From Streptacidiphilus sp041262165 (GTDB lineage: Bacteria > Actinomycetota > Actinomycetes > Streptomycetales > Streptomycetaceae), in NCBI RefSeq assembly GCF_041262165.1, contig NZ_JBGCBY010000005.1:62001-126000 (forward strand): a DNA stretch of 64,000 bases. The letters are read 5' to 3'. Shown piece by piece: positions 33,182 through 41,864 of the stretch. The translations under genes and the position numbers were made by a program. Numbering within the stretch: the first letter of the stretch is position 1; every line of letters starts with the position of its first letter. The notes under the pieces are model-generated. The model was given only the letters and a program-made list of their open reading frames with translations, was not told where the DNA came from and did not search any database.

Positions 33182-35161
33182 TCAGGTCGGGCCCGGTACG
33201 TCGCGCTGCCGTAGGTCCTCGGCGCGTGGGCCGGCGAGCTCCATCCGTACGGCGCACCCGGCCGCTCCCGTGCGGACCTCGACGGTCTCGCAGATCTGCC
33301 GGGCCAGCCAGAGGCCCTCGCCGGGCCGGGGGCCCTCGGTGCGCGGCAGGCGGTAGCCCAGCAGCGGGTCGTCCAGGGCGCTGTCGGCTGGGTGCACCCC
33401 GGGCTGCAGCAGCTCGACGGCGACGGTGCGGGGGCGGCTCCAGATGGTGACCGAGGCGGGCCGGTCCGGCACGGCGGAGGAGTCCACCGCAGCGTGCGCC
33501 AGCAGCCGGGCGACCTCGGCGACTGCCAGCACCAGTAGCTCGACCCGCTCGCCGGCCAGGCCGAGCGCCGTCGCGTGGGTGGAGACGAATCCGCGCAGCC
33601 GGGTCGCCCCGGGCATGGGGTCGCTCCAGCTGAGCCTGGCCGCCCCGGAGGGGGCGGGCTCCAGCGGGGGAGCGGGTGCCTCCTCTGCCTGGAAACGGCT
33701 TGGCTCCAGGTAGTCGGGGGAGGGGCCGCTGAGCTCGCCGCAGACGGAATCGGGGTGCGTGCGCAGCGCGTCGGCGAGCACGTCCGGCGGGGCGATCCGG
33801 CTGTCGTAGGGGCAGATCATCCAGATGTTCGTGTCCGCGAGAAGAGAGTTGAGGTGCGACTCCATCCGCTTCCACGCTGCCGCCTCGGCCCGGGAACGTC
33901 CGGCCCACACCGGCTCAGCGAGGATCCTCACGTGGGCGTCGGCACGACCCGGGGGGCGTTGGGACGACACGTGGCGCCAATAGCGTTCGAATGCGGCTAC
34001 GCGTTGCGGCGGGCGGCGGCCGAAGTAGGCGGTCTCGGCGAAATCCAGCCGTTCGGCTCGCTCGCCCAGGGCGTCGCCGAGCAGTTCCAGGTTGGCCGAG
34101 GTGGTGGCCGCGAGCACCGGCTCGCCCCGGCGGAAGCCTTCCTCGACGAAGGGCAGCGCCATGGCCAGGAACTCCTGGTCGGAGCCGTAGACGCAGACCT
34201 GGTGGCGGAAGTCGGGGTTGGGCGAGCGGAAGCTGCTGGCGGCGTCCCACCCGGCCATCCTGATCACCCGGCGGACGTGCGGTGCGGGGCGCTCCAGGTG
34301 CATGGCCCGTCCGTCGCCCAGATCCTGACGGGTGGTCACCAGGAGTCGCAGGCCCTCCAGATCGATGAAGTCGAGACCCGACATGTCGACATGGAGATCC
34401 TCCTCGGTCGAGGACTCGGCCAGGACCGCGTCGAGGGCCTTGGCCAGCGGGGTGTGCCCCTCCTCGCCGACGGCGCCGGTCAGGCCGAGGCCAGGCGTGT
34501 CGCCGTGGCGGCGGCGGATCACCAGCTCGCCGTTCTCGAACTGCGCGTTCTCGGTGGCCCTGCCGTCGTGGGCCTGGTCCACCGCGACCATGTCGGCGGC
34601 GGCGAAGGCTCTGTGGTCGTACTGGCACAGGGCCAGCACCTTGCCGCCCACCGCCAGCGGCGACACCGCCTGCTCGTAGGCGATGATCTCCGACATGAGG
34701 ATGCCGTGCCGGGCCACCCAGCCGGTCTCGCCGGTGACCCGCAGCAGCCGGAAGCCCTCCGCCCCGGCCTGCGCGATCAACGCCTCCAGCAGGCTGACGG
34801 TCCGTTCGATATCGAAGCGTCCGTCCAGCAGGTAGGTCTGCTCCGCGGTGACCAGCACCAACTGCCCGGTCGCGGACAGGCCGTCCACGTCGATGCCGGA
34901 GCCGATCAGCGTCTCCCTGACCCGGACCAGCGCGGGGCCGTCGTCCTCGGCGAGGTAGAGGACCTTGTCGTTGGCCGCGATCCCGTCACGCACGAAGGAG
35001 GTCGTCACCGCCGCACGCTCGCGCTCGTCGCCGAAGACGAAGCAGAGGTGGTCGTTGGGCCGCACCGCCCCGACCGGAACCGGTCCGGCAGCAGGGCGGG
35101 GATCAGGCGCGCGAACGGAGCCAGGGGCTGGGCTCAGAAGAGGGACCTGGGTGGTGGCCAC
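33182..35161 (-). CDS. MEDS-STAS-MEDS-ATPase-like regulatory protein
   Basis: 659 residues from the GTG at 35161 (GGGAGG 5 nt upstream). In order: a MEDS (DcmR-like sensory) domain at about 35-190 beginning VRPNDHLCFVFG; a STAS (anti-anti-sigma) domain at about 240-310 with DMSGLDFIDLEGLRLLV; a second MEDS domain at about 318-475 beginning FRHQVCVYGSDQEFL; and a degenerate anti-sigma-type HATPase domain at about 515-645 ending GEGLWLARQICETVEVRTG. The STAS phospho-serine position (DSSG in SpoIIAA) reads DLEG, with Glu in place of Ser. The ATPase N-box lacks its Asn (AEVARLLAHA). It probably integrates a small-molecule or redox signal in a SigB-like partner-switching network. Confidence 0.8.
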   Translation of the reverse strand: MATTQVPLLSPAPGSVRAPDPRPAAGPVPVGAVRPNDHLCFVFGDERERAAVTTSFVRDGIAANDKVLYLAEDDGPALVRVRETLIGSGIDVDGLSATGQLVLVTAEQTYLLDGRFDIERTVSLLEALIAQAGAEGFRLLRVTGETGWVARHGILMSEIIAYEQAVSPLAVGGKVLALCQYDHRAFAAADMVAVDQAHDGRATENAQFENGELVIRRRHGDTPGLGLTGAVGEEGHTPLAKALDAVLAESSTEEDLHVDMSGLDFIDLEGLRLLVTTRQDLGDGRAMHLERPAPHVRRVIRMAGWDAASSFRSPNPDFRHQVCVYGSDQEFLAMALPFVEEGFRRGEPVLAATTSANLELLGDALGERAERLDFAETAYFGRRPPQRVAAFERYWRHVSSQRPPGRADAHVRILAEPVWAGRSRAEAAAWKRMESHLNSLLADTNIWMICPYDSRIAPPDVLADALRTHPDSVCGELSGPSPDYLEPSRFQAEEAPAPPLEPAPSGAARLSWSDPMPGATRLRGFVSTHATALGLAGERVELLVLAVAEVARLLAHAAVDSSAVPDRPASVTIWSRPRTVAVELLQPGVHPADSALDDPLLGYRLPRTEGPRPGEGLWLARQICETVEVRTGAAGCAVRMELAGPRAEDLRQRDVPGPT

Positions 35162-35315
35162 GTGGGCCTCCCTCGTGCCGGCGACGACCGAGTGTCGCGG
35201 ATGGCTCAAATCTAGGGCGCGCCAGGAGATCGAGTACGCCGCTTCGTGCAATCGGGCGCCGCCGGGCTCGGTCGGCGGAGGGATGCCGCTCGCCGTCAGC
35301 CCCTAGACTCGCCCA

Positions 35316-36026
35316 ATGCGACCGGATGCACACCTCGCCGCGACGAGTGCCACGAGTGCCACAGCCGTCCCCGCGACCAAGGCCAAGCGGGTGCCGCGTG
35401 CCCAGCGCGAGCAGCAGATGCTCGACGCGGCGGTGTCCGTGTTCTCCCGCTGCGGCTACCACGCCGCCTCCATGGACGAGATCGCCGAGGCCTCCGACGT
35501 CTCGAAGCCGATGCTGTACCTCTACCTGGGGTCCAAGGAGGAGCTCTTCGCCGCCTGCATCCGCCGTGAGGCGGACCGGCTGATCCAGGCCGTCGGCCTG
35601 GCCGCCGAACCGGGTCTGGAGACCGGCGAGCAACTGCGGCGCGGCCTGACCGCGTTCTTCGCCTTCGTCGCCGAGCACCGGGACAGCTGGATCGTGCTCT
35701 ACCAGCAGGCCCGAGCCCAGGGCGAGCCGATCGTCGAGGAGGTCGCCGCCGCCCGCCGCCAGGTCGTGGACGCGGTCACGGCGCTGGTACGCCGCGCCGC
35801 GCTCGACTCGGTGCCGCGTCCCCGGCGCGGCGACAACCCCGACCGGGGCGAGGCCGCCGCCGTCGCTCAGGCGATCGTCGGCGCGGCCGACGCCCTGGCC
35901 GGCTGGGTCCTGGACACCGGGCCCGAGCCGCCGGAGGAGACGGCCCGACGCCTGATGTCGGTGATCTGGATAGGTCTCGAACCCCGCCTCAACGGCGCCC
36001 GCTACGCGGTGGAGCCGCGGGAGTAG
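35316..36026 (+). CDS. TetR/AcrR-family transcriptional regulator
   Basis: 236 residues. The N-terminal helix-turn-helix is clear: REQQMLDAAVSVFSRCGYHA, MDEIAEASDVSKPMLYLYLG, SKEELFAACI. The C-terminal ligand domain contains a run typical of actinobacterial TetR proteins (WIVLYQQARAQGEPIVEEVA). A 40-residue Ala/Thr-rich leader precedes the domain, so the start may be further downstream. It is divergent from the MEDS protein gene. Target unknown; the 21-bp palindrome at 33053 is one candidate. Confidence 0.9.
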   Translation: MRPDAHLAATSATSATAVPATKAKRVPRAQREQQMLDAAVSVFSRCGYHAASMDEIAEASDVSKPMLYLYLGSKEELFAACIRREADRLIQAVGLAAEPGLETGEQLRRGLTAFFAFVAEHRDSWIVLYQQARAQGEPIVEEVAAARRQVVDAVTALVRRAALDSVPRPRRGDNPDRGEAAAVAQAIVGAADALAGWVLDTGPEPPEETARRLMSVIWIGLEPRLNGARYAVEPRE

Positions 36027-36065
36027 GCAGGACCGCAGCAGCAGGCAGGACCGCAGCAGCAGGCA
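36025..36065. repeat. Tandem 18-bp repeat at the tetR 3' end
   Basis: Unit AGGCAGGACCGCAGCAGC occurs twice, then the first five bases of a third copy. It begins inside the TetR stop codon. Confidence 0.8.
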
Positions 36066-36098
36066 CCGTCGACGGAGTCGGCGTCGCGCCGCCGCCCG

Positions 36099-36815
36099 TC
36101 ACAGCGGAACCGTCACGAAGGTGTGCCCGGCGGTGTTCTGGACCGAGACGGATGCGACGTCGCCCGGGGCGACCAGCGCGGAGCCGTCGAGGGTGATGCC
36201 GTTACGGGCGGCCGCAGGCGACACCAGCCAGCTGCCCGCGACCTGGCGTACACCGTCCCGGCCGGTCACCACCAGCTCGCAACGCTGACCGGCTGGGACG
36301 CCGGTGACCGCGGCGCTCACCCGCACCCAACCAGCGGCCGGGGTCACCGTCACGGTCATCCGCGCCCCTGACATCGAGTCAGTAAACGACTCAGTCCTGG
36401 TCCCCGCGGGCGGCGGCGTCACCGTGGCAGTGACCAGAGGCGCCGGACCGACCGCGCTGATCTGCGGTTTTGTGGCCTGGCCGACCAGCACCCCGCCGCC
36501 GAGGACCGCCGCGGCCGCCACCGCGGCCGCCACGCCCACCGTCACCCAGCTGCGCCGCTGCCGCGCGCCCCGCTCCGCGCGGGCCTGCCGCAGCGTCCGC
36601 TGCAGCAGCAGGTCACCGTCCTCGGGCCGCCCGTCGAGGAACAGTTCCGGGGGCACCTCCCCGAGAGCCCGCTCCAGGTCCTGAAGCTCCGCGACCTCGC
36701 GGCGGCACACCTCGCAGGAGAGGAGGTGCTCCTCGACCGACGCGGTCTCCTCCGCTTCGAGCGCGCCGAGGACGTAGGCGCCGAGGAGTCCTCCGTCGTG
36801 CTGCTCCGTGTTCAT
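36099..36815 (-). CDS. Membrane anti-sigma factor, RskA-like with zinc-finger start
   Basis: 238 residues. The N-terminal anti-sigma zinc domain has the HxxxCxxC pattern (EEHLLSCEVCRRE), a single membrane helix lies at about 95-118 (VTVGVAAAVAAAAVLGGGVL), and the extracellular RskA-like domain contains VRVSAAVTGVPAGQRCELVV and HTFVTVPL at the end. It should bind the sigma factor at the membrane and release it after regulated proteolysis. The ATG at 36815 overlaps the sigma stop by 4 bp, so the two are co-translated. Confidence 0.88.
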   Translation of the reverse strand: MNTEQHDGGLLGAYVLGALEAEETASVEEHLLSCEVCRREVAELQDLERALGEVPPELFLDGRPEDGDLLLQRTLRQARAERGARQRRSWVTVGVAAAVAAAAVLGGGVLVGQATKPQISAVGPAPLVTATVTPPPAGTRTESFTDSMSGARMTVTVTPAAGWVRVSAAVTGVPAGQRCELVVTGRDGVRQVAGSWLVSPAAARNGITLDGSALVAPGDVASVSVQNTAGHTFVTVPL

Positions 36816-37372
36816 GCCGCCACCTCCTTCAACGTCGCCGGCTTGCCCGCGTACGACTCCCGTAGTGCCCGTAGTGCGTAGTGCGCCCGGGATTTGACTG
36901 TCCCCGGCGGCACGCCCAGCAGCGCGGCGGCCTCGGCGACGCTGCGCCCCTGGTAGTAGATGGCCCGCAGCACGTCCCTGTGGTCGGGGGAGAGCTGGTC
37001 CAGTGCCTCCATCATCACCAGCGAGTCCACGACCGTGTCGGCGTGGTCGCGCTCGACCGGCACCGTGGCCAGGGTCTCGGACACCTCGGCGACCTCGGCC
37101 GGGCGAGCCGCCTTGGCGCGGAACCGGTCGGTGATCAGGTTGCGCTCCACGGTGAGCAGCCAACCGCGCACCGAGCCACGGTTGTTGACCAGCACCTCGG
37201 GGTGCCGCCAGGCGCGGATGAGGGTCTCCTGCACCACGTCCTCCGCAGCCGCGCGGTCACCGGTCAGCCGGGTCGCATAGGCGAGCAGCGCACGCCCGTG
37301 TTCCTCGTAGAGCGTTCGGATCAGTGCCTCGTCCGTAGCGCCCTGTCGGGTGCCGCTCCTTGTCCCCGCCAT
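36812..37372 (-). CDS. ECF-family RNA polymerase sigma factor
   Basis: 186 residues with sigma region 2 (YEEHGRALLAYATRLTGDRA, DVVQETLIRAWRHPEVL) and region 4 (LSPDHRDVLRAIYYQGRSVA, GVPPGTVKSRAHYALRALRE). The resemblance is to the SigK/SigL group that pairs with RskA-type anti-sigma factors. GGAGGAG precedes the ATG at 37372. The upstream region has GTTGAAC-N17-CGTG, which also precedes two neighbouring genes, suggesting autoregulation and a local regulon. Confidence 0.93.
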   Translation of the reverse strand: MAGTRSGTRQGATDEALIRTLYEEHGRALLAYATRLTGDRAAAEDVVQETLIRAWRHPEVLVNNRGSVRGWLLTVERNLITDRFRAKAARPAEVAEVSETLATVPVERDHADTVVDSLVMMEALDQLSPDHRDVLRAIYYQGRSVAEAAALLGVPPGTVKSRAHYALRALRESYAGKPATLKEVAA

Positions 37373-37408
37373 CCGCCCCACTCCTCCGTCGGGATGTGTC
37401 ACACCAGG

Positions 37409-37436
37409 CACGTACGGTGGACGAGAAAGGTTCAAC
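37409..37436 (-). promoter_or_regulatory. Candidate ECF promoter GTTGAAC-N17-CGTG before the sigma gene
   Basis: On the minus strand, GTTGAAC (37436-37430) is followed after exactly 17 nt by CGTG (37412-37409), ending 37 bp before the sigma ATG. The same elements and spacing precede the lipoprotein and CHRD genes. Confidence 0.6.
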
Positions 37437-37488
37437 CGCTGCGGCTTCCGTTGACCCGTCCGGACGGCCCGTGATCGTGACCGTCCGG

Positions 37489-38064
37489 TCAGTATCCGCT
37501 CGAGTAGCCGGAGTTGCCGCCCTGGGACTGGCCCTGCGACTCGTCCTGGGCCTTCGCGCCGAGTGGGGTGCTCGCGAACCAGGTGCCGCCCACGCCCTGC
37601 CCGTTGACCTGCCCGGCCGCGGTGTCCCCGGCGAAGCGGTACAGCGGCCAGCCGTTGAGCGTCAGCTGCTTGGTGCCGTCGGCGCGGGTGACCGTGCCGA
37701 CCAGCCCGGAGCTGACGCCGTTCAGGGAGACCTTGTCCTGCACGGTCGCGGGCGGCCACTTCGACGCGCAGGCGCCGGCGCAGTTGGACGCTGACGGGTT
37801 GCTGGTGTCCTTGTCGAACCGGTAGAGGGTCCGGCCGTCGGCGTCCGTCACGATGGGACCGAGCTGGGCGGTGTTCACCGCGACCAGCTTCACGCCGCCG
37901 TCCGCCGCAGGGGCAGAGGCCGGGACAGAGGCGGGCGCGGAGGCGGGCGCGGGGGCCTGCGCGCTGGTGGTGGTGGCGAGGGGGTTGCACGCGGTGGCGG
38001 TCAGCGCGAGGGCGGCGATTCCGGAGGCGGCGAGCACGCGGCCGCGGTCGGTGAGCTTGGACAT
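37489..38064 (-). CDS. Lipoprotein with two Y-x4-D secreted repeats (COG4315 type)
   Basis: 191 residues. A basic start and hydrophobic segment end in lipobox TATAC (Cys at about 26). An Ala/Pro/Ser linker is followed by two secreted-repeat units: DGRTLYRFDKDTSNPS with NCAGACASKWPP, and NGWPLYRFAGD with GTWFA. The Y-x4-D motifs (YRFDKD, YRFAGD) define this family of unknown function, often found beside ECF sigma factors and suspected of redox or electron-transfer roles. The tail is Gly/Ser/Gln-rich. It carries the same promoter-like motif as the sigma operon 100 bp away. Confidence 0.85.
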   Translation of the reverse strand: MSKLTDRGRVLAASGIAALALTATACNPLATTTSAQAPAPASAPASVPASAPAADGGVKLVAVNTAQLGPIVTDADGRTLYRFDKDTSNPSASNCAGACASKWPPATVQDKVSLNGVSSGLVGTVTRADGTKQLTLNGWPLYRFAGDTAAGQVNGQGVGGTWFASTPLGAKAQDESQGQSQGGNSGYSSGY

Positions 38065-38131
38065 GGCGAATTCCCCCAAGAATGAGGCGGATTGAGTGGA
38101 GATGGGCGTCTTCGTGACGCTCGCACCGTCA

Positions 38132-38159
38132 ACACGGATGCCACTCCTGGGGAGTTCAA
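38132..38159 (-). promoter_or_regulatory. Candidate ECF promoter GTTGAAC-N17-CGTG before the lipoprotein gene
   Basis: On the minus strand, GTTGAAC (38159-38153) and CGTG (38135-38132) are separated by exactly 17 nt, 68 bp upstream of the lipoprotein start. Confidence 0.6.
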
Positions 38160-38269
38160 CGACGACGGCGAATTTTTCTGAGGTTTCCGAACCGGCCGGA
38201 TCGCGCGCGAGACGAGAATCCGCAGCCCCCGGTTCAGGGCAGGGCGCGTGATTCTCCTCGCAGTCGCCG

Positions 38270-38297
38270 GTCGAACCCGGCGCCGGGGCCCTCCGTG
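38270..38297 (+). promoter_or_regulatory. Candidate ECF promoter GTCGAAC-N17-CGTG before the CHRD gene
   Basis: GTCGAAC (38270-38276), 17 nt, then CGTG (38294-38297), 57 bp before the CHRD start. It differs from the other two copies by one base in the -35 element. Confidence 0.6.
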
Positions 38298-38353
38298 TGG
38301 AGGGGGACGGTACGGCGCATGGGGCGCCGCACCCCGCTCGGAAGGAACCGGTC

Positions 38354-39406
38354 ATGCTTCGCATCAGGACCCGCCGTGCCGCCTGGACCCTCGCCGCCAC
38401 CGCGGCGCTCACCGTCGCGGCGACCACCGCCGCCTATCCCGTGCTCGCGGACAGCGGGCGCACCGCCGCCAAGGCGGGCAGCGGAACCGGCTCGGGCGCC
38501 GGCTCGGCCTCGGGCGCTGCCATGAGCGGCATGAGCGGCATGAGCGCCATGCCGGCCGCCGCCACGGTCACCCCCGACACCTCCGGAACCGCCGTGTACC
38601 TCGCGGCGAGCCTGATCGGCCGCAACGAGGTCCCGGTCGCCGGCAAGCCCAAGGTGGGCGACCCCGACGGGCGGGCGGTCGAGCTGCTCCGCATCCAGGG
38701 AAACCAGGTCTCGTTCGCCCTCAGCTGGAAGGGCATCGCCGCGCCGACCGAGGCCCACGTCCACCTCGGCGCCAAGGGAGTGAACGGCAAGGTCGAGATC
38801 GCCCTCTTCGCCACCGCCCTGCCGGGCAGCCTCAACTCGGTCACCGGAACCGTCACGGTCGCCGACCGGGCCCTGCTCGCCTCGCTGCGCAGCGACCCAG
38901 GCGCGTTCTACGCCAACATCCACACCGCCGAGTTCCCCGGCGGCGCCGTGCGCGGCCAACTGCACCGCCTGACCCACTCCGTGGAGATCTCGCCGAGTTC
39001 CGTGTCGGAGGCGTCGGTGGTCCGGGGTGAGCAGGTCTACGCCTGCACGGCGCAGCCCGGCGGGGGCTACGCCTTCACCCAGCACAACGTCTCCGCCCTG
39101 CTCGGCGCGGGCATCCGGCACTCCTTCGTCAAGGCCGACGCGGGCCCGCCGCAGTGGGTCGCGCCCGACGGCAGCGCCGTCACCGGCACAGTGGTCAGCA
39201 AGACTCCGAACGGGCAGGGCGACATCCCCGAGCTGGACCTGACCGCTGCCCGCTCCGGCGCGCGCAGCGGCCTGCTTGCCGACACGGACGAGGTGCTGCG
39301 CCTCAACACCGTCGGCGGCGTCGCCCCCTCCGGCAGCTGCGACCCGCACCGGACCCCGATCGCCGAGGTGCCCTACCAGGCGGACTACCTCTTCATCGAC
39401 GGCTGA
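38354..39406 (+). CDS. Secreted CHRD and DUF3455 domain protein
   Basis: 350 residues with a signal peptide (about 1-32, ending VLADS). A Gly/Ser/Met-rich linker (SGMSGMSAM) precedes a CHRD domain at about 75-200 (SLIGRNEVPVAGKPKVGDPD, TEAHVHLGAKGVNGKVEIAL, FYANIHTAEFPGGAVRGQL). A DUF3455-type domain at about 220-350 follows (GEQVYACTAQPGGGYAFTQH, VLRLNTVGGVAPSG, EVPYQADYLF). Both domains are extracellular and of unknown function; CHRD is often linked to metal or superoxide-related surface proteins. GGAAGGAA precedes the ATG. It is divergent from the lipoprotein gene and shares its promoter-like motif. Confidence 0.85.
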   Translation: MLRIRTRRAAWTLAATAALTVAATTAAYPVLADSGRTAAKAGSGTGSGAGSASGAAMSGMSGMSAMPAAATVTPDTSGTAVYLAASLIGRNEVPVAGKPKVGDPDGRAVELLRIQGNQVSFALSWKGIAAPTEAHVHLGAKGVNGKVEIALFATALPGSLNSVTGTVTVADRALLASLRSDPGAFYANIHTAEFPGGAVRGQLHRLTHSVEISPSSVSEASVVRGEQVYACTAQPGGGYAFTQHNVSALLGAGIRHSFVKADAGPPQWVAPDGSAVTGTVVSKTPNGQGDIPELDLTAARSGARSGLLADTDEVLRLNTVGGVAPSGSCDPHRTPIAEVPYQADYLFIDG

Positions 39407-39437
39407 CACCTGCTCGGCGCCGGCGTCCCTGGCGGGG

Positions 39438-41039
39438 TCACTTCCCCAGGGCCGCCATCGCGGCGTTGTGCCCGGGGATGCCGCTGACGCCGCCGCCGCG
39501 AACCGCGCCCGCACCGCACAACAGGACGTTGGCATACCCGGTGCCCACGCCCCAGCGGCCGGACGCCGCCGCCTCGTCGGCGTAGGGGAACGCGAGGTCG
39601 CGGTGGAAGATGTTGCCTCCCGGCAGGCCGAGGTCCTGTTCGAGGTCGAGCGGGCTCCGCGCCTCGATGCAGGGCCGGCCGTCGGCGTCCAGCGCCAGGC
39701 AGTCTGCCAGCGGTTCGTCCAGCACCGCGTCGAGCTGCGCCAGGACCGCCGCCAGCGCCGCTTCCCGTACGGCGTCGTGGTCACCGGTGGCGAACAGCCG
39801 TGCGGGTAGGTGCAGTCCGAACAGAGTGAGGGTCTGGTAGCCCTGGCGGCGCAGGTCGGGGCCGAGGATCGACGGGTCGGTCAGCGAGTGGCAGTAGATC
39901 TCCGAGGGTGCGGCGGCCGGGATCGCGCCGCTCGCGGCCTCCCGGTAGGCAGTCTCCAACTGCCCGTACGACTCGGCGATGTGGAACGTTCCGGCGAAGG
40001 CGGCGCGTGGATCCACCGCGCGGTCGCGCAGCCGGGGCAGCCGCCGCAGCAGCATGTTGACCTTGAGCTGCGAGCCCTCCGGTCCGGGCTCGGACGGAGC
40101 GTCGCCGAGCAGCTGGTCCAGCGTCCGGGGCGCGGCGTTGCACAGTACCTGCGTCGCGCCCACCACCTGCTCTTCGCCCTCGGCGCCGCGGGAGTCGCGG
40201 AAGGACACCTCGGCGGTGACGCCGTCCGTCCGAATGGCCGTCACCTCACAGCCCGTCAGCAGTTCGGTCCCCGCGGCAAGGGCGGTCGTGGCCAGGGCGT
40301 CCGTGAGCGCCCCCATCCCTCCGACCGGGACGTCCCAGTCGCCGGTCCCGTTGCCGATGACGTGGTAGAGGAAGCACCGGTTCTGGCGCAGCGACAGGTC
40401 GTGGGCGTGCGTGAACGTCCCGATCAGGGCGTCGGTGAGCACCACGCCCCGGACCAGGTCGTCGGCGAACGCTTCCTCCACCGCCTCTCCGAGGGGTCGT
40501 TCGAACAGCGCCTCCCAGGTCCCGTCGTCACCGATCCTGCGCCGCAGCTCCTCCCGCTGCGGCAGCGGCTCGGTGAGCGTCGGGAAGACCGCCTCGGCGA
40601 CCCGCCGGGTCCGCCCGTAGAACTCCTGCCATGCGCGGAACTCCTGGTCCGATCCGGTCAGCGCGCGGAACGCGGCAGCCGTCGCCGCCTCGTCCCCGTT
40701 GTCGACCAGCAGCCCGGTCGGGCGTCCCTCGCGCACCGTCGGCGTGTACGAGGAGATCCTGCGCCGCCGCAGCTCCACCCGCAGACCCAGATCCGCCATG
40801 ATCTGCCGCGGCAGCAGGCTGACCAGGTACGAGTACCGCGACAGTCGCGCGTCCACCCCGGCGAACGCCTGCGTGGACACCGCCGCGCCGCCGGTGTGCC
40901 CCAGGCGCTCCAGCAGCAGGACGCTCCGCCCCGCCCTGGCCAGGTAGGCGGCGGCGACCAGGCCGTTGTGGCCTCCGCCGACGATCACGACGTCATAGTG
41001 GGAGCGGAGCGGAGCGGCGGGGGCAGGGTGATCATTCAT
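39438..41039 (-). CDS. FAD-dependent oxidoreductase of the phytoene-desaturase/PYROXD2 type
   Basis: A 533-residue flavoprotein. The N-terminal dinucleotide motif is VVIVGGGHNGLVAAAYLARA with an acidic strand end (LLLERLGHTGGAAVS). The C-terminal FAD contact GRWGVGTGYANVLLCGAGA and PGHNAAMAALG complete the amine-oxidase-like fold. Catalysis could be desaturation or isomerisation of a lipid or carotenoid; there are no crt neighbours. It converges with the CHRD gene across 31 bp. Confidence 0.85.
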   Translation of the reverse strand: MNDHPAPAAPLRSHYDVVIVGGGHNGLVAAAYLARAGRSVLLLERLGHTGGAAVSTQAFAGVDARLSRYSYLVSLLPRQIMADLGLRVELRRRRISSYTPTVREGRPTGLLVDNGDEAATAAAFRALTGSDQEFRAWQEFYGRTRRVAEAVFPTLTEPLPQREELRRRIGDDGTWEALFERPLGEAVEEAFADDLVRGVVLTDALIGTFTHAHDLSLRQNRCFLYHVIGNGTGDWDVPVGGMGALTDALATTALAAGTELLTGCEVTAIRTDGVTAEVSFRDSRGAEGEEQVVGATQVLCNAAPRTLDQLLGDAPSEPGPEGSQLKVNMLLRRLPRLRDRAVDPRAAFAGTFHIAESYGQLETAYREAASGAIPAAAPSEIYCHSLTDPSILGPDLRRQGYQTLTLFGLHLPARLFATGDHDAVREAALAAVLAQLDAVLDEPLADCLALDADGRPCIEARSPLDLEQDLGLPGGNIFHRDLAFPYADEAAASGRWGVGTGYANVLLCGAGAVRGGGVSGIPGHNAAMAALGK

Positions 41040-41281
41040 ACGCCCGTCCTACCAGCCCGCCCGCCTCCCCACCAGCCCCGACCCGGCGCCTCACGGCCTC
41101 CCCCGACGGCTGGCTGCCGACCCCGCCGGCCGAGGAGCCCGCCCCCAGCCTTTGACGCCGGGTCCGACCCGAGGCGGCCCCGGGCGGCGGCGCCTCACCC
41201 GTTCGGGCCGCGGCGGGTCGCTGCCCGTCGGGGCCCGTGTGAGCGTGGGCCGGAGTCCACGCGACATTTCCGGAGGTCCCC

Positions 41282-41842
41282 GTGCCGACGCCGTCACCCC
41301 GCCTGCGCACCTCGATCATCGCGGTGGCGCTGGCCGCGTCCCTGCTGGTGCTGCCCGCCTGCTCCAAAAAGAGCAGCACCTCGACCAGTGCGGCGGGTGC
41401 CAGCCCGACCAGCAGTGCGGACCAGATCAAGTTCGCCAAGACGAAGTTCGTCGCGAACGCCGGCCTCGGCGCAGGTGCCGCGTACCAGTGGCTGTACAAG
41501 CCGTTCAAGGCCGGCACCTTCAGGAGCGGCGCCAGCGGCAGGACCGCCGCGCTCGTCAAGGGCGCCCTTGCCGCGGCCTTCACCTACAACAGGCTGAAGG
41601 CCGCACTCAACGACGCCAAGGGCGACCCGACGCTGTCCAAGGCCACGGATGCGTTGCAGTCCAGTGTCGACAGCATCAAGAGCCTGCCCAGCAAGATCAA
41701 GGGCGGCACCGCCACCGACGCCGACTTCAACCAGGCCCAGGCTGTCGTCGCCGGTGTGAAGCAGGCCGGCGCGCAGAACGGCCTCAACATCACCGACCAG
41801 GTGCCTTCGGCGAGCCAGCTGACTCAGATGGTGACCAGCTGA
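41282..41842 (+). CDS. Hypothetical lipoprotein
   Basis: 186 residues from a GTG start with GGAGG 5 nt upstream. The signal ends in lipobox LPAC (Cys at about 24), followed by a Ser/Thr linker and a helical, Ala/Lys-rich domain. That domain begins KFAKTKFVANAGLGAGAAYQ and continues with ALVKGALAAAFTYNRLKAAL and KATDALQSSVDSI. I recognise no family. It looks like a four-helix secreted domain in a single-gene unit. Confidence 0.75.
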   Translation: MPTPSPRLRTSIIAVALAASLLVLPACSKKSSTSTSAAGASPTSSADQIKFAKTKFVANAGLGAGAAYQWLYKPFKAGTFRSGASGRTAALVKGALAAAFTYNRLKAALNDAKGDPTLSKATDALQSSVDSIKSLPSKIKGGTATDADFNQAQAVVAGVKQAGAQNGLNITDQVPSASQLTQMVTS

Positions 41843-41864
41843 CCGACCCGGCGGGGTCGGCCGG

